Positions 16,153 to 24,733 of a stretch of DNA of 64,000 nucleotides are shown piece by piece; position 1 is the stretch's first letter; each line of letters starts with the position of its first letter. The notes beneath the pieces were generated by a model. The model was not told where the DNA came from. It saw only the letters and a program-made list of their open reading frames with translations, and made no database searches. The stretch covers positions 3,162,001 through 3,226,000 of the forward strand of contig NZ_CP187259.1 in the NCBI RefSeq assembly GCF_049676595.1, read 5' to 3'. Source of the stretch: Methanocella_A sp049676595. GTDB taxonomy: Archaea > Halobacteriota > Methanocellia > Methanocellales > Methanocellaceae. Position numbers and translations under genes: made by a program.

Positions 16153-17121
16153 ATCAAGGACCAGAGTATCTCAATCACTGTCGATGTAGAAGACTGGTAT
16201 CACGTACCGTCGGTTTGTGGGTCGCCCTATTCTGAGTACAAGGATACGGTAGACTTTTTCAACAGGTGGACAGACCGGTACGACTACCTCACCGGCCCGA
16301 CGATGAGGACGCTCGAGATCCTTGAGGAACATGACATTCGAGCCACCTTCTTCGTCGTCGGGGAAGTGGTAGATCACTATCCGGGGCTGGTGGAAGCCAT
16401 CTCGGAGCGGGGCCACGAGATCGCCTGCCACAGCCTGCGCCACCCCTGTATTATCAACCCCCGGACGAAAGCCCCTATGATGAGTATCAACGAGTTCAAA
16501 GCGGCCACGCTAGTGGCCAAGCGGATGCTGGAAAAAGCTTCCGGGAAGAAGGTCACCGGGTACCGGGCGCCTAACGCGCTGATCGCCGGGTGGATGATCG
16601 ATGCCCTGGAGGAAATCGGCTTCAAGTATGATTCATCTGTGAACGTCAACTCGTTTTTCCATAAAACTGGCAGCCCCGTGGATGATGTTACCACCATCCC
16701 CTACTACCCAAACAGGAACAGCCTGAGCGTGGGCATGAAGCGGAACATTGTGGAGTTCCCGTGGGCACGCTTCGAGGCAGGTTTAAACATACCGGCCTAC
16801 GGGGGGCCTATCCTCCGGTTCCTCGGGTCTAACATCATCATGCAGGGGCTGAAGCAAAGCCTTAAACGGGGCCATACAGTATTTTACTTCCATCCTATCG
16901 ACATCTCTGACGAGCGCTTTCCCAGGGTGGGGAAAAACAGGCCCGGATACTGGATGATCAAAGGTAATGTCATAGAAAAGCGGATCACACACATACTGAG
17001 CGCCCTTAAGAAAGTCAACAAGATGACCCTGAACGAAGCGATGGCAACGTGCGAAATAGCGGGGTACGAGAGGCCAGTTACCGGAATCCAGAGCGAGGTC
17101 GAAAACATTCTGTCGGCGTAA
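16153..17121 (+). CDS. Polysaccharide deacetylase (DUF3473-like), non-canonical start codon
   Basis: The reading frame contains the NodB motif 1 SITVDVEDWYHV (catalytic Asp pair) right at its beginning, then FFVVGEV, HEIACHSLRHP (the metal-binding HxxxH) and GYRAPN. Between the upstream in-frame stop at 16060 and the ATG at 16303 there is no ATG, GTG or TTG, and starting at 16303 would delete motif 1. A GAGGGGT at 16140-16146 lies 3 nt before ATA (16150) and 6 nt before ATC (16153). I therefore place the start at one of these, giving about 322 residues. A TATA-like tatataaaag at 16075-16084 fits a leader of about 45 nt. Expected role: de-acetylation of a surface polysaccharide. Confidence 0.75.
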   Translation: MKDQSISITVDVEDWYHVPSVCGSPYSEYKDTVDFFNRWTDRYDYLTGPTMRTLEILEEHDIRATFFVVGEVVDHYPGLVEAISERGHEIACHSLRHPCIINPRTKAPMMSINEFKAATLVAKRMLEKASGKKVTGYRAPNALIAGWMIDALEEIGFKYDSSVNVNSFFHKTGSPVDDVTTIPYYPNRNSLSVGMKRNIVEFPWARFEAGLNIPAYGGPILRFLGSNIIMQGLKQSLKRGHTVFYFHPIDISDERFPRVGKNRPGYWMIKGNVIEKRITHILSALKKVNKMTLNEAMATCEIAGYERPVTGIQSEVENILSA

Positions 17122-17204
17122 CCGGGCCAGGAATGTCGTAGAGTATAGTCTTTACTGTAACTTTTTGGACTTGTGCCCTATCAAGTCGTGGGGAGTATAG
17201 CCCA

Positions 17205-17803
17205 TGCAAATTCTCGTGCGAACATACACGAACGCTGCGCTGTGACCGACTGGAAGCAGTCCCTTGTATACAGAACACAAATTGCACAGAGGCCACAAAT
17301 TGACTCGGCTCATGAAAACAGGTTTTTCAAGTTAAGCCGATGAAAAACTCCTGGAGGTAGGGGAGGTCCCGGGAGTCCAGGGAGGATTTTCAAGCTGGGA
17401 GGTTAGAGAGGGTCAGAGGTCAGAGAGGAGGATGGGGCGTGTGGAAAGGTTAGAGAGGATTTTCTTAAATCTATCCTCTCGGACCTCCGGGTGCCTCACA
17501 TAACCTCCCTCCCAGACCTCCTGACCTCTCTGACCTCCCGGCTTGAACGTGTCCTCTCTAAACTCCCAGGAACTCCCTGACCTACTCCCCGACCTCTCAA
17601 CACCTCCCTGACCACCAATTTTTCATGGAACACAGAGGATCATCTATAATAATCGGAAAAAGGCTTCCCGTACTTCTATTTTTATTCAGTTAATCATCTG
17701 TGCCAATCTGTGCAATCCGTGAAATCTGTGTCCCTGGCACAGCGCAGCGATCGTCTATAAATCGCCTTCCAGAACGCCTGCGAATGCAGGCGTTCAAAAG
17801 GCG
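17205..17803. repeat. Composite repeat block: split inverted-repeat element, polypurine/polypyrimidine palindrome, hairpin copy 2
   Basis: The 770-nt gap 17122-17890 has no convincing gene. From 17205 to 17300 lies the left half of the inverted-repeat element (gaacgctgcgctgtgaccg). From 17340 to 17620 lies a purine-rich stretch (gggaggtcccgggag) followed by its pyrimidine-rich counterpart, able to fold back. From 17690 to 17760 lies the right half (caatctgtgcaatc then cacagcgcagcgatcg). From 17755 to 17803 lies the hairpin element (stem 17772-17795) in inverted orientation relative to 10363-10410. It looks like one element inserted in another. Confidence 0.75.
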
Positions 17804-17890
17804 AACACCCTGGCACATGAACTGTACAGAAAGTTTCAGGAATGACTATACAGTTAGAAAAAAGTTAGAAAAAAGGATGCACAGCACAGC

Positions 17891-19003
17891 TTACTTGAAG
17901 TTGTGCTGTATCGAGGGGTTCTGCCTGACCTGTTGCATGCTTTCCGGGTAGTTTTCCAGGAACCAGGCGAGGAAGGACGTGACGTCGATCTTGTCTCGCA
18001 AAAACCGCTCCCGCCTGGCCATCCAGTCTTTTCTGGCTTTCCCGAGGTCTGCCAGGATCTCGTCGAGCTTTGCCAATAGTTTCTCTTCCTCGTGGAAGCT
18101 GTAGATCAGCCCGTATTTATCCTGCAGTTCGGCCATGATCCCGCAGATGGCCGTTGCCCCGTAGGTCTGCTTACCGTCGGACAGCCGCTCGAAATGCAGG
18201 GACGGGACCCCGAGGATGCCGGCTTCGTTGGCGCTGGAGGAGCCTTCTCCGACGTAGAGGCTGGAGTAGGCCATCAGATCGAGGTACTTCGCAGGGCTGA
18301 TGGTTCGCTGGTACTTTTTGAGGCTGCCGTCCAGCGGCACTTCCGAGGAGATGATAATTTCACCGTGCCGCTGGAGCTTGTCTATCAGCTGCGGTACGTA
18401 TTTTGCGGCAAACTTCTGGCTGCGGACGTCGTGGCCTGCGTTGAAGGCGGCGAACCTGACCATGAAGATGTTGTCCCGTTCGGACAGCCCCAATTCCTCC
18501 AGCACTGCCGGATCGGGTTTAAAGTGGTTCGGGTGCAGGTAGGCGAGCTCCTTGCAGCCGTCGAACCGGACCTGTTTGGCCCCGAGGTCAGACTTGAAGC
18601 TGGAGGGCGTGAGGATAACGTCGGTCGCAGGGTAGGCGAAAGTGTTCGAGATGCTGGCGTGCTCCGTATCGGTGATGCCGATGTGAGGCTTCCTGAAGAC
18701 GAGCCTCGCGGGAGCGACGATCTCCGACGTGGCGCTGAAGAAGATGTCAGGGCGGAAGCCTGCCGTCAGCCTGAGCATCTCAATTTCGCCCCTTGCGGCG
18801 ATCATGGCCTTTTTGTACAGCGGTCCGCCTTCGTTGTTGAACAGGACGCCGTAGTCGAAGCCGTAGGAGTCGAGCAGATCGACCATCACTTCCTTGACGC
18901 AGGCGGCGATCTTCACCTTGTGCCCGCGCTCTTGCAGCTGCCAGACCAGGTTCCGGTACAGGTGAATCTGTGCCGGGTGATCAACGAGGATAAGCACTTT
19001 GAT
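17891..19003 (-). CDS. DUF354 family glycosyltransferase-like protein, non-canonical start
   Basis: About 370 residues. The N-terminus KVLILVDHPAQIHLYRN is the typical start of DUF354 proteins, which have a GT-B, UDP-GlcNAc-2-epimerase-like fold and often sit in surface-sugar clusters. Later motifs include TDTEHASISN and the nucleotide-sugar-site-like GEGSSSANEAGILGVPSLHF. The family Met would fall on ATC at 19003. An AAGGGGT lies 8 nt before it, whereas the only nearby TTG (19012) overlaps the SD and the next GTG (18997) is internal to the conserved strand. The longer frame to 19120 runs into the upstream gene. It lies 59 nt downstream of a FemAB-like gene on the same strand, probably in one operon. 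Confidence 0.78.
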   Translation of the reverse strand: MKVLILVDHPAQIHLYRNLVWQLQERGHKVKIAACVKEVMVDLLDSYGFDYGVLFNNEGGPLYKKAMIAARGEIEMLRLTAGFRPDIFFSATSEIVAPARLVFRKPHIGITDTEHASISNTFAYPATDVILTPSSFKSDLGAKQVRFDGCKELAYLHPNHFKPDPAVLEELGLSERDNIFMVRFAAFNAGHDVRSQKFAAKYVPQLIDKLQRHGEIIISSEVPLDGSLKKYQRTISPAKYLDLMAYSSLYVGEGSSSANEAGILGVPSLHFERLSDGKQTYGATAICGIMAELQDKYGLIYSFHEEEKLLAKLDEILADLGKARKDWMARRERFLRDKIDVTSFLAWFLENYPESMQQVRQNPSIQHNFK

Positions 19004-19062
19004 AGTAAACAACCCCTTATTGTCAAATAATCCAGATCGTAGTGTTCCCAAAAGAGCGGATA

Positions 19063-20079
19063 TCACTCTGAAGCGCGTGCCTTTAGCGGCTGTCTCCGGA
19101 CCAGGTTCTGGTAGGACCACCTGGCCATGCTGCCGATGGCGTTCATCTTCTGGACGGAGAAGTACAGGCTCATGGACGGGTTAAACTTCGACTGGTAGTG
19201 GCTGATACGCCGGGTGTTCGCCCCGACGATCTCGAACTCCTTGAACCCGCGGTCTTTTGCCTTCCTGATCAGGTCCCATGTGTGATATTCCTGGTGCCCC
19301 CGGTACTTTTCGTTGGAGATGCCCCAGAGAAGCTTGAACTGGTCTTTGTAGGCGTAGGTGCCTTCGATATCGACGATCTCTCCCTCCCTCTTCAGGAAGT
19401 ACATTTTCAGGTTGTCGGGAAAGAGCCGCATGACCTCCTCTAGATACGGCTGGCCCAGCAGAGGAAGGCTGAGGCCCTGCTGGCCGTACAGTTCCCTGGA
19501 GAGGCGATAGAAGGTGCCCAGATCATCCGATTCCTCCTGGGTAAAGCTGACCTTTGAGAAGTCCCTGATGCGCTCCCGGCAGTCCTTCCCGAAGCCCCGC
19601 CAGATATCGTCCGCCGGCCTGGTCAGATCGATAGTATAGGTAAACAGCGACTCGGCAGTGTAGCCGTTCCACTTGAAAGGCCTGATGTCCATCAGCCCGG
19701 GCACTGTGACAAAATGCGCGTAGCCGGGGGAGATCCTGCTGATCTGCTCTTCGATCTCGCCCGCCACCAGCGACATGTAGTTTTCTTTGCTGCGCTGCCT
19801 GATCGTATCGTAGGCTGGCGCCATCACCGGCCCGAGATACGGGACCGCGGTCTGGGGAGGCGGCGAGAAGACCATCTTCAGCCCGAGATATTTACGCAGG
19901 AACAGGGGAAACACGCAGATGAGTTCCTTTCCCAGGTAAACGCCATATGGCAGTAATTGGTAGCCGGAGTGCTTTTCTATCAGCTTCAAAAAGTCCCATC
20001 GATGAAATAGTAAACCATAAGGACTGGCTTCGACGAAGTCATCCCAAAGGTGCTTGTCATCTATAAGTTCGGTCGTCAA
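19063..20079 (-). CDS. FemAB-type (BioF2-like GNAT) transferase, copy 1
   Basis: A protein of 338 residues. The N-terminal motif LWDDFVEASPYGLLFHRWD and the C-terminal YQSKFNPSMSLYF match the FemAB/BioF2-like double-GNAT family, which transfers aminoacyl groups from aminoacyl-tRNA, or acyl groups, to amino sugars and peptides of the cell wall. Five further copies lie at 28.8-34.0 kb. The start is a TTG with an AGGGTAT seven nucleotides upstream, and AT-rich promoter sequence lies at 20098-20140. It is upstream of the DUF354 gene in the same orientation. No muramyl-peptide genes are visible, so the acceptor may be a glycan amino sugar such as those exposed by the deacetylases here. Confidence 0.78.
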   Translation of the reverse strand: MTTELIDDKHLWDDFVEASPYGLLFHRWDFLKLIEKHSGYQLLPYGVYLGKELICVFPLFLRKYLGLKMVFSPPPQTAVPYLGPVMAPAYDTIRQRSKENYMSLVAGEIEEQISRISPGYAHFVTVPGLMDIRPFKWNGYTAESLFTYTIDLTRPADDIWRGFGKDCRERIRDFSKVSFTQEESDDLGTFYRLSRELYGQQGLSLPLLGQPYLEEVMRLFPDNLKMYFLKREGEIVDIEGTYAYKDQFKLLWGISNEKYRGHQEYHTWDLIRKAKDRGFKEFEIVGANTRRISHYQSKFNPSMSLYFSVQKMNAIGSMARWSYQNLVRRQPLKARASE

Positions 20080-20172
20080 GCAAATACCCTAGTACTAAAA
20101 TTAATCATTTATTATTATATATAACTTATTATTATTCAACCGGCTGAAATATACCGCGCTGCCACCCGGCCG

Positions 20173-21417
20173 TCAGACCCACTTCCACCGCCGGGCGAAG
20201 AAGAGGATAGCCAGGTCCACGAGGAGGAAGGTGAGTACCAGCGCGTACCCGAACCCCTCGATGCCGCAGATGGCCGTGAGCTGCCAGGTAAGCCCCAGCA
20301 GGGCCAGGAAGAGGATGGCGTTGAGCAGGATGATGGTGTTGACGTTCATCCTGATGTTGAGGACGGGGATGAACAGGGAATAGAACGTGTACAGGAAGCT
20401 CGAAAGTACCACGAGGTACAGCAGGTTCGTCCCGGCAACGTAGAGGGGCCCGAACAGGCCGAGGATGAAGCTGCCGAACAGGAAGAAGAATATTGCCCCC
20501 GGGATCAATATGGAGTAAACGCTGAGCGCTGCTTTGATAAAGTTCTTCTTCAGGTTCTCCCCGTAGACGCCTTCCACGAAGAAGGAAGTGCTCAGGGAGA
20601 TGGGGATCTGGAGGAGGAAATTACCTACGGTAAAGGCCATGTAGTAGATGGCTGCGTCGGCTTCGCCGAGCCGCGTGGAGATGATGAGCGGTACGGTTAG
20701 AAAGGCTGCATTATAGAGAATGCTGGCGATGTAGTTGCGGGATGAGGTCCTGAACGCTTTTTTGATGTATTCTAGATCGACCCTCAGGTCGACCTTCACG
20801 AACTTGTTCAGGATCAGGAGCACGAAGATGAAGGCTACGATGTAAGAAATGACGTTGGCGCTGAAGATGCCGAAGAACCCCATGAACGTCAGGAAGAACA
20901 GGAAGGGAATTTTGGAACAGTAGAGCACGTTCTGGAAAAACGTGTACTTGGCATCCCTCATGGCGATAAAGGTCTGGGAATTGACCAGGCCGATGGCGCT
21001 GAGCACGATGTAGACCAGGAAGATAAGCGCATAAAGAGGTGACTGGAGCCATACCTGATCCGGGGCGACATAGTTGACGGCCAGCACGTATGCCACACCC
21101 ATGATGAACGCCGTAAATACCATGACCACCAGCGAGGTGTTGAAGACCTTGTTTTTGTCGTAGTGGTGGAAAAAGCGCACGAGGGAGATGTCAAACCCCA
21201 TCATCGAAAAGGCGATGATCAGCGAGGCGGCGGAGATCAGGACGACGGCATTGCCTACTTCGTTCACCGTGTAGAACCTGGCCGCAAGCGCCCAGAAGAC
21301 GAAGCCTGAAACCACTCCCAGCCCTTTGTTGATGACCATGAAAAAGGAGTTCTTGTAGAACGGATCGTACAGGCCGCGTTTCAGCTTGCCGTAGTAATTT
21401 CCGACAGCCAGAGTCAT
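20173..21417 (-). CDS. Polysaccharide flippase (Wzx/MATE-like, oligosaccharide exporter)
   Basis: 414 residues from the ATG at 21417; a TTG at 21429 is an alternative. It has about twelve hydrophobic segments, starting with KNSFFMVINKGLGVVSGFVF and the ALAARFYTVNEVGNAVVL region. That opening is typical of the polysaccharide biosynthesis protein family, which flips lipid-linked oligosaccharides across the membrane. Charged residues lie mainly in the short loops. A TATA-like attatata at about 21445-21455 on the minus strand gives a very short leader. It is the exporter of the surface-glycan set; its substrate cannot be told from sequence. Confidence 0.85.
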   Translation of the reverse strand: MTLAVGNYYGKLKRGLYDPFYKNSFFMVINKGLGVVSGFVFWALAARFYTVNEVGNAVVLISAASLIIAFSMMGFDISLVRFFHHYDKNKVFNTSLVVMVFTAFIMGVAYVLAVNYVAPDQVWLQSPLYALIFLVYIVLSAIGLVNSQTFIAMRDAKYTFFQNVLYCSKIPFLFFLTFMGFFGIFSANVISYIVAFIFVLLILNKFVKVDLRVDLEYIKKAFRTSSRNYIASILYNAAFLTVPLIISTRLGEADAAIYYMAFTVGNFLLQIPISLSTSFFVEGVYGENLKKNFIKAALSVYSILIPGAIFFFLFGSFILGLFGPLYVAGTNLLYLVVLSSFLYTFYSLFIPVLNIRMNVNTIILLNAILFLALLGLTWQLTAICGIEGFGYALVLTFLLVDLAILFFARRWKWV

Positions 21418-21638
21418 GATAAATATCAACTATACCATTATATTAACTACTATATAATTGTAATTCAAGGCCTTCTGCACCTGCTGCTTCTCGGGCGAGC
21501 ATTGCATGCTGCCAGTGTGACCGGGTCAGACTCGCCGCCCCATCAAGGCAATGTGGCATGCAGCGATTGAAAAGCATATATTTGAATAGTTAGTTATTAA
21601 TAATATGAGAAATATAATATAATGGCGGCGGGATTCGC

Positions 21639-22463
21639 ATAGATCTTAAGGATTATTTCAGGACCGCAGTCGAGGTTGCCCGGGGCAGAGGGATCGCCTA
21701 CCTGCTGGCATACAAAGTCACCACTGACGCCGAGATATCCCTGAGGAGGCTCAACCACCTGTACTCGTACGCCCTTTCCAGGCTTTTCGGCACGCCGCTG
21801 ATCCACGTCATCGGGGACAGCCACTCCTGGGCCTTCAAGAGGCAAAGATCCTACATAGTCCACAACATCGGCCCGGCAACCGCGTATAATCTCGTCAACA
21901 AGAATAGCACGGTGCAGTCGAACAAGAAGCTCTTCGACATCATTGACAGGATAGATCGTAAAAAAGACATCGTCATCCTCGTCTTCGGGGAGATCGACTG
22001 CCGGGTGCACTTCTACAACCAGCACATGAAGAGCCATGGAAAGATCTCGATCGAAGAGCTGATGGACCGGACCATCGCCAACTACGGCGAAGTCCTCGCC
22101 CAGCTAAGCAGCATGGGCGTGAAATTCATCGTCTACGGAGTGCTCCCCGCCTCGAAGCAGATCTTCCGGTACCCACCCTATGCGACAGATAAGATCAAAA
22201 AAGAGCTGTTTAGCGAGTTCCAGAATAATTATCCCTTCCTCGCCCCTCCCGAGGTCCGCAGCCCCATAAATTATGCTTTTAACCAGAAGCTGAAGGCGTT
22301 TTGCGAGGCCCGGGGATACAGGTACATCAACATCTACTCCGTGGTGGCCGACGAGCAGGGGCTCATCAAGGACGAGTTTGCCGCGGACGAGATCCACGTC
22401 AGCGGGAAAATTATGCCATACGTCAGGGGCATGCTGGAAAAGGAAAGCTACCAGAAAGCCTGA
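21639..22463 (+). CDS. SGNH/GDSL-like hydrolase, non-canonical start
   Basis: The frame is open from a stop at 21615 and encodes, without any ATG, GTG or TTG, the segment with the SGNH block I motif HVIGDSHSWAF. The first canonical start (GTG 21912) lies after that motif. ATA at 21639, six nt after GGCGGG, would give 274 residues beginning MDLKDYFRTAVEVARG; ATT at 21633 is an alternative. Block III is FGEIDCRV (about residues 116-123) and block V is DEIHVS (Asp250 and His253), so a Ser-Asp-His triad is complete. Members often add or remove O-acetyl groups on polysaccharides. The AT-rich aaatataatata stretch about 25 nt upstream could even make the transcript leaderless at this ATA. Confidence 0.68.
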   Translation: MDLKDYFRTAVEVARGRGIAYLLAYKVTTDAEISLRRLNHLYSYALSRLFGTPLIHVIGDSHSWAFKRQRSYIVHNIGPATAYNLVNKNSTVQSNKKLFDIIDRIDRKKDIVILVFGEIDCRVHFYNQHMKSHGKISIEELMDRTIANYGEVLAQLSSMGVKFIVYGVLPASKQIFRYPPYATDKIKKELFSEFQNNYPFLAPPEVRSPINYAFNQKLKAFCEARGYRYINIYSVVADEQGLIKDEFAADEIHVSGKIMPYVRGMLEKESYQKA

Positions 22464-22539
22464 AGGCCAGTATACCCGGGTACATGCGGCATACGACTGA
22501 GCGAAAAATATTAAATATAATAATGTGTAGTATATTATT

Positions 22540-22872
22540 ATGCAGATGATTGGTCAGCTATCGTTTGATATTTATAATGTAATACTAATTATAATTATAG
22601 CGGTATTGTGTATCAAAGTTAAAGCAGTGATTCGCATCTCCCGCATCATATGGGAGAAAACCTCCAACTACGACTTCGTCCGGAAAGCGCTGATATATGT
22701 ATTGCCGGTCGCCGGGCTGCTGGGGGTCACGGTCCCGACTCTGTTCGGGCTGATCAACCTGACGATGCTCGGCATATACCTTGCCATACCCATGATCTCT
22801 GCGCCCTTGATCTACTATGCCGTCTTCATCAAAAGGGCAGATCCCGAAGATATCGAAATAATAGGTGCATAG
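22540..22872 (+). CDS. Small membrane protein with three hydrophobic segments
   Basis: A protein of 110 residues that I do not recognise. Hydrophobic segments lie at about residues 10-28 (FDIYNVILIIIIAVLCI), 51-68 and 74-95, so three transmembrane helices are likely, with a basic loop between the first two. It starts at ATG 22540 (ATG 22546 is possible) just after an AT-rich promoter-like stretch. The next gene begins 3 nt after its stop, so it heads an operon with the GT-C-like protein and the heparinase-like lyase. Confidence 0.7.
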   Translation: MQMIGQLSFDIYNVILIIIIAVLCIKVKAVIRISRIIWEKTSNYDFVRKALIYVLPVAGLLGVTVPTLFGLINLTMLGIYLAIPMISAPLIYYAVFIKRADPEDIEIIGA

Positions 22873-22875
22873 GCC

Positions 22876-24717
22876 ATGGCTTACGCGAACGTGATCTCTG
22901 CGGTGAAGGAAAGGCCGATGAAAACGCTGACCTTACTTTACATCATCCTCTTTGGCCTGTCCATTCTTCTGTTGGCGGCCAGCAGTGAAAGGACCATCCT
23001 GTATTATATTGCCATCTCTGCTCTGGCCACAGTGATCCTGCTGGAAATTTTGCTCCGGGAGCACACTGACACATCAGTTGTCCTCCTGCTCCTCCAGATT
23101 ATGTTCCTGATGCTGAACGTCTTGTGGGGAGCTACGCTAAAGTATTATTACTACGTAGGATACACCGACATCCTGGACCATACCCGCCTGATGAACGACC
23201 TGCTGGCTTCGGGCTACGTGACAGAGGCATTTGGAATCTACATACCGTTCCCGCTGTGGCACATTCTCTGCGATTACCTGCTGCTCCTCACGGGGCTATC
23301 GCTGCCGGTCAACAAGATCGCTTACATCACCTGCGGCCTCATCTTCGCCTTCGTGCCCCCGGCGATCTACCTGGTGTCCGATCGCCTCCTGAACAATAAG
23401 AAAATCGCGCTGCTTTCGGCGTTAGTGGTGGTCTTCTACCCCATCCTCATCACCTACGGGATGTACTCCATACCTCGTTCCATGTGCTCGTTCCTGTTCA
23501 TCGTCCTGTTCTGGCTGCTGCTGGAGAGCGCCGGACATTTCAAGTACTATGCGCTGGCAATGCTGGCGACGCTGGCCATCATCATCTACCACACCGTCTC
23601 GATACCGTACGTGCTGGTCATGCTGTTCTTGATGTACCTGCTCTACCACATCTTCGCGAAGGGAGAAAAATCGCCCATTACCTACTCTTATCTGATTCTG
23701 GCCTCCGCCCTGACGCTGCTGTACTGGGTGATCAACGCGCAGGAGCTGCTCCGGACGCTGATCGTCAACATCCTGATGCAGGCCCCGATAGGCTCGTTCA
23801 CCAAATCGATCTACACGGCTCCGCTCAACGAGCTGTTCAACTACCTCCAGTATTCGCCCACCATCCTGTTCGTCATCATCGCGACGCTGATCGTCCTGAG
23901 CCACAAGAAGATCAGCACGGGCGTCAAGATCCTGTGCCTGGAAGGGCTGCTGCTGGTACCCGTCGCTTTTCCCGGGCCCCTGATGCTGGTTAACAAGCTC
24001 TCCGGCAACTTCAACTTCCAGAGGTTCGAGGAGTACACGTTCCTGTTCGTCGGCATAGTGGCGGCAATTGGCCTCTATTACCTGTTCACGAAGGCAAAGC
24101 AGAACATCAAGCCGTTCCTTATCCTGCTCTTCGCCATATGGGTCGTCCTCTCCGTGTCCAACGACTGGGTGGCGCTGGATAACCCGCTGGTGAAAAGGCC
24201 GTTCTATACGTTCTACGTTACCGAAGAGGAAACGAACAGTATCCAGCTGCTCAACAACCTGAAAACAGATTCGACCTACGTCCTCTCGGACTACATCGCC
24301 TTCAGGTACCTGGAATCGCTGCCCGACTTCGACGCGAATTATACGAGGATGTTGCAGGTATACCACGATGACAGGTTTTTGACGAACGACAGCCGGGACG
24401 TTATGGTGATCCGGGATGGGGAGCTGAGCAAGAGGCCGATGCAGCTGTACTTTTCCCCGGACGGCAAATTCTGGTCGAGAAACGAGAGCCTGTATACCCT
24501 GTCAAACTACTACTACAAAGATAACCCGGTGTTCGCCGGCCTCGACGATGGAAACAGGATCTTCGACTCGAAGTCGATCAGCGCCTACACAGGGTTCGAA
24601 AGATACGTGCCTCCCGAGCCCTCCGACAACGAGACCGAGCTGAGCCCCGGGGGCAATTCCACGTACCCGAACGGCAGCTACCTGAATAATTCTACAGAAA
24701 TCGTGCACGGCAGATGA
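22876..24717 (+). CDS. Multi-spanning membrane protein, probable GT-C-type glycosyltransferase
   Basis: A protein of 613 residues with about twelve hydrophobic segments over the first 440 residues, followed by a soluble, probably outside-facing domain with sequons (NYT, NES, NST, NGSY, NNST). The layout of a long polytopic part with an acidic loop after the second or third helix (YVGYTDILDHTRL) and a C-terminal soluble domain is that of dolichyl-phosphate-sugar-dependent GT-C enzymes. No family-defining motif was identified with certainty. It is co-transcribed with the small membrane protein before it and the lyase after it, which suggests building or modifying the same polysaccharide. Confidence 0.65.
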   Translation: MAYANVISAVKERPMKTLTLLYIILFGLSILLLAASSERTILYYIAISALATVILLEILLREHTDTSVVLLLLQIMFLMLNVLWGATLKYYYYVGYTDILDHTRLMNDLLASGYVTEAFGIYIPFPLWHILCDYLLLLTGLSLPVNKIAYITCGLIFAFVPPAIYLVSDRLLNNKKIALLSALVVVFYPILITYGMYSIPRSMCSFLFIVLFWLLLESAGHFKYYALAMLATLAIIIYHTVSIPYVLVMLFLMYLLYHIFAKGEKSPITYSYLILASALTLLYWVINAQELLRTLIVNILMQAPIGSFTKSIYTAPLNELFNYLQYSPTILFVIIATLIVLSHKKISTGVKILCLEGLLLVPVAFPGPLMLVNKLSGNFNFQRFEEYTFLFVGIVAAIGLYYLFTKAKQNIKPFLILLFAIWVVLSVSNDWVALDNPLVKRPFYTFYVTEEETNSIQLLNNLKTDSTYVLSDYIAFRYLESLPDFDANYTRMLQVYHDDRFLTNDSRDVMVIRDGELSKRPMQLYFSPDGKFWSRNESLYTLSNYYYKDNPVFAGLDDGNRIFDSKSISAYTGFERYVPPEPSDNETELSPGGNSTYPNGSYLNNSTEIVHGR

Positions 24718-24733
24718 CGCGGAGGGTTTTCCA

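Noticed and set aside
16150..16155. Simple sequencing error as explanation for a single ATA/ATC start
   Set aside because: Possible for one gene, but the same pattern with a fitting SD in five genes makes this a poor general explanation; still worth resequencing.
16303..17121. Polysaccharide deacetylase starting at ATG 16303
   Set aside because: This would delete the catalytic VDVEDWY motif, which is intact and in frame just upstream.
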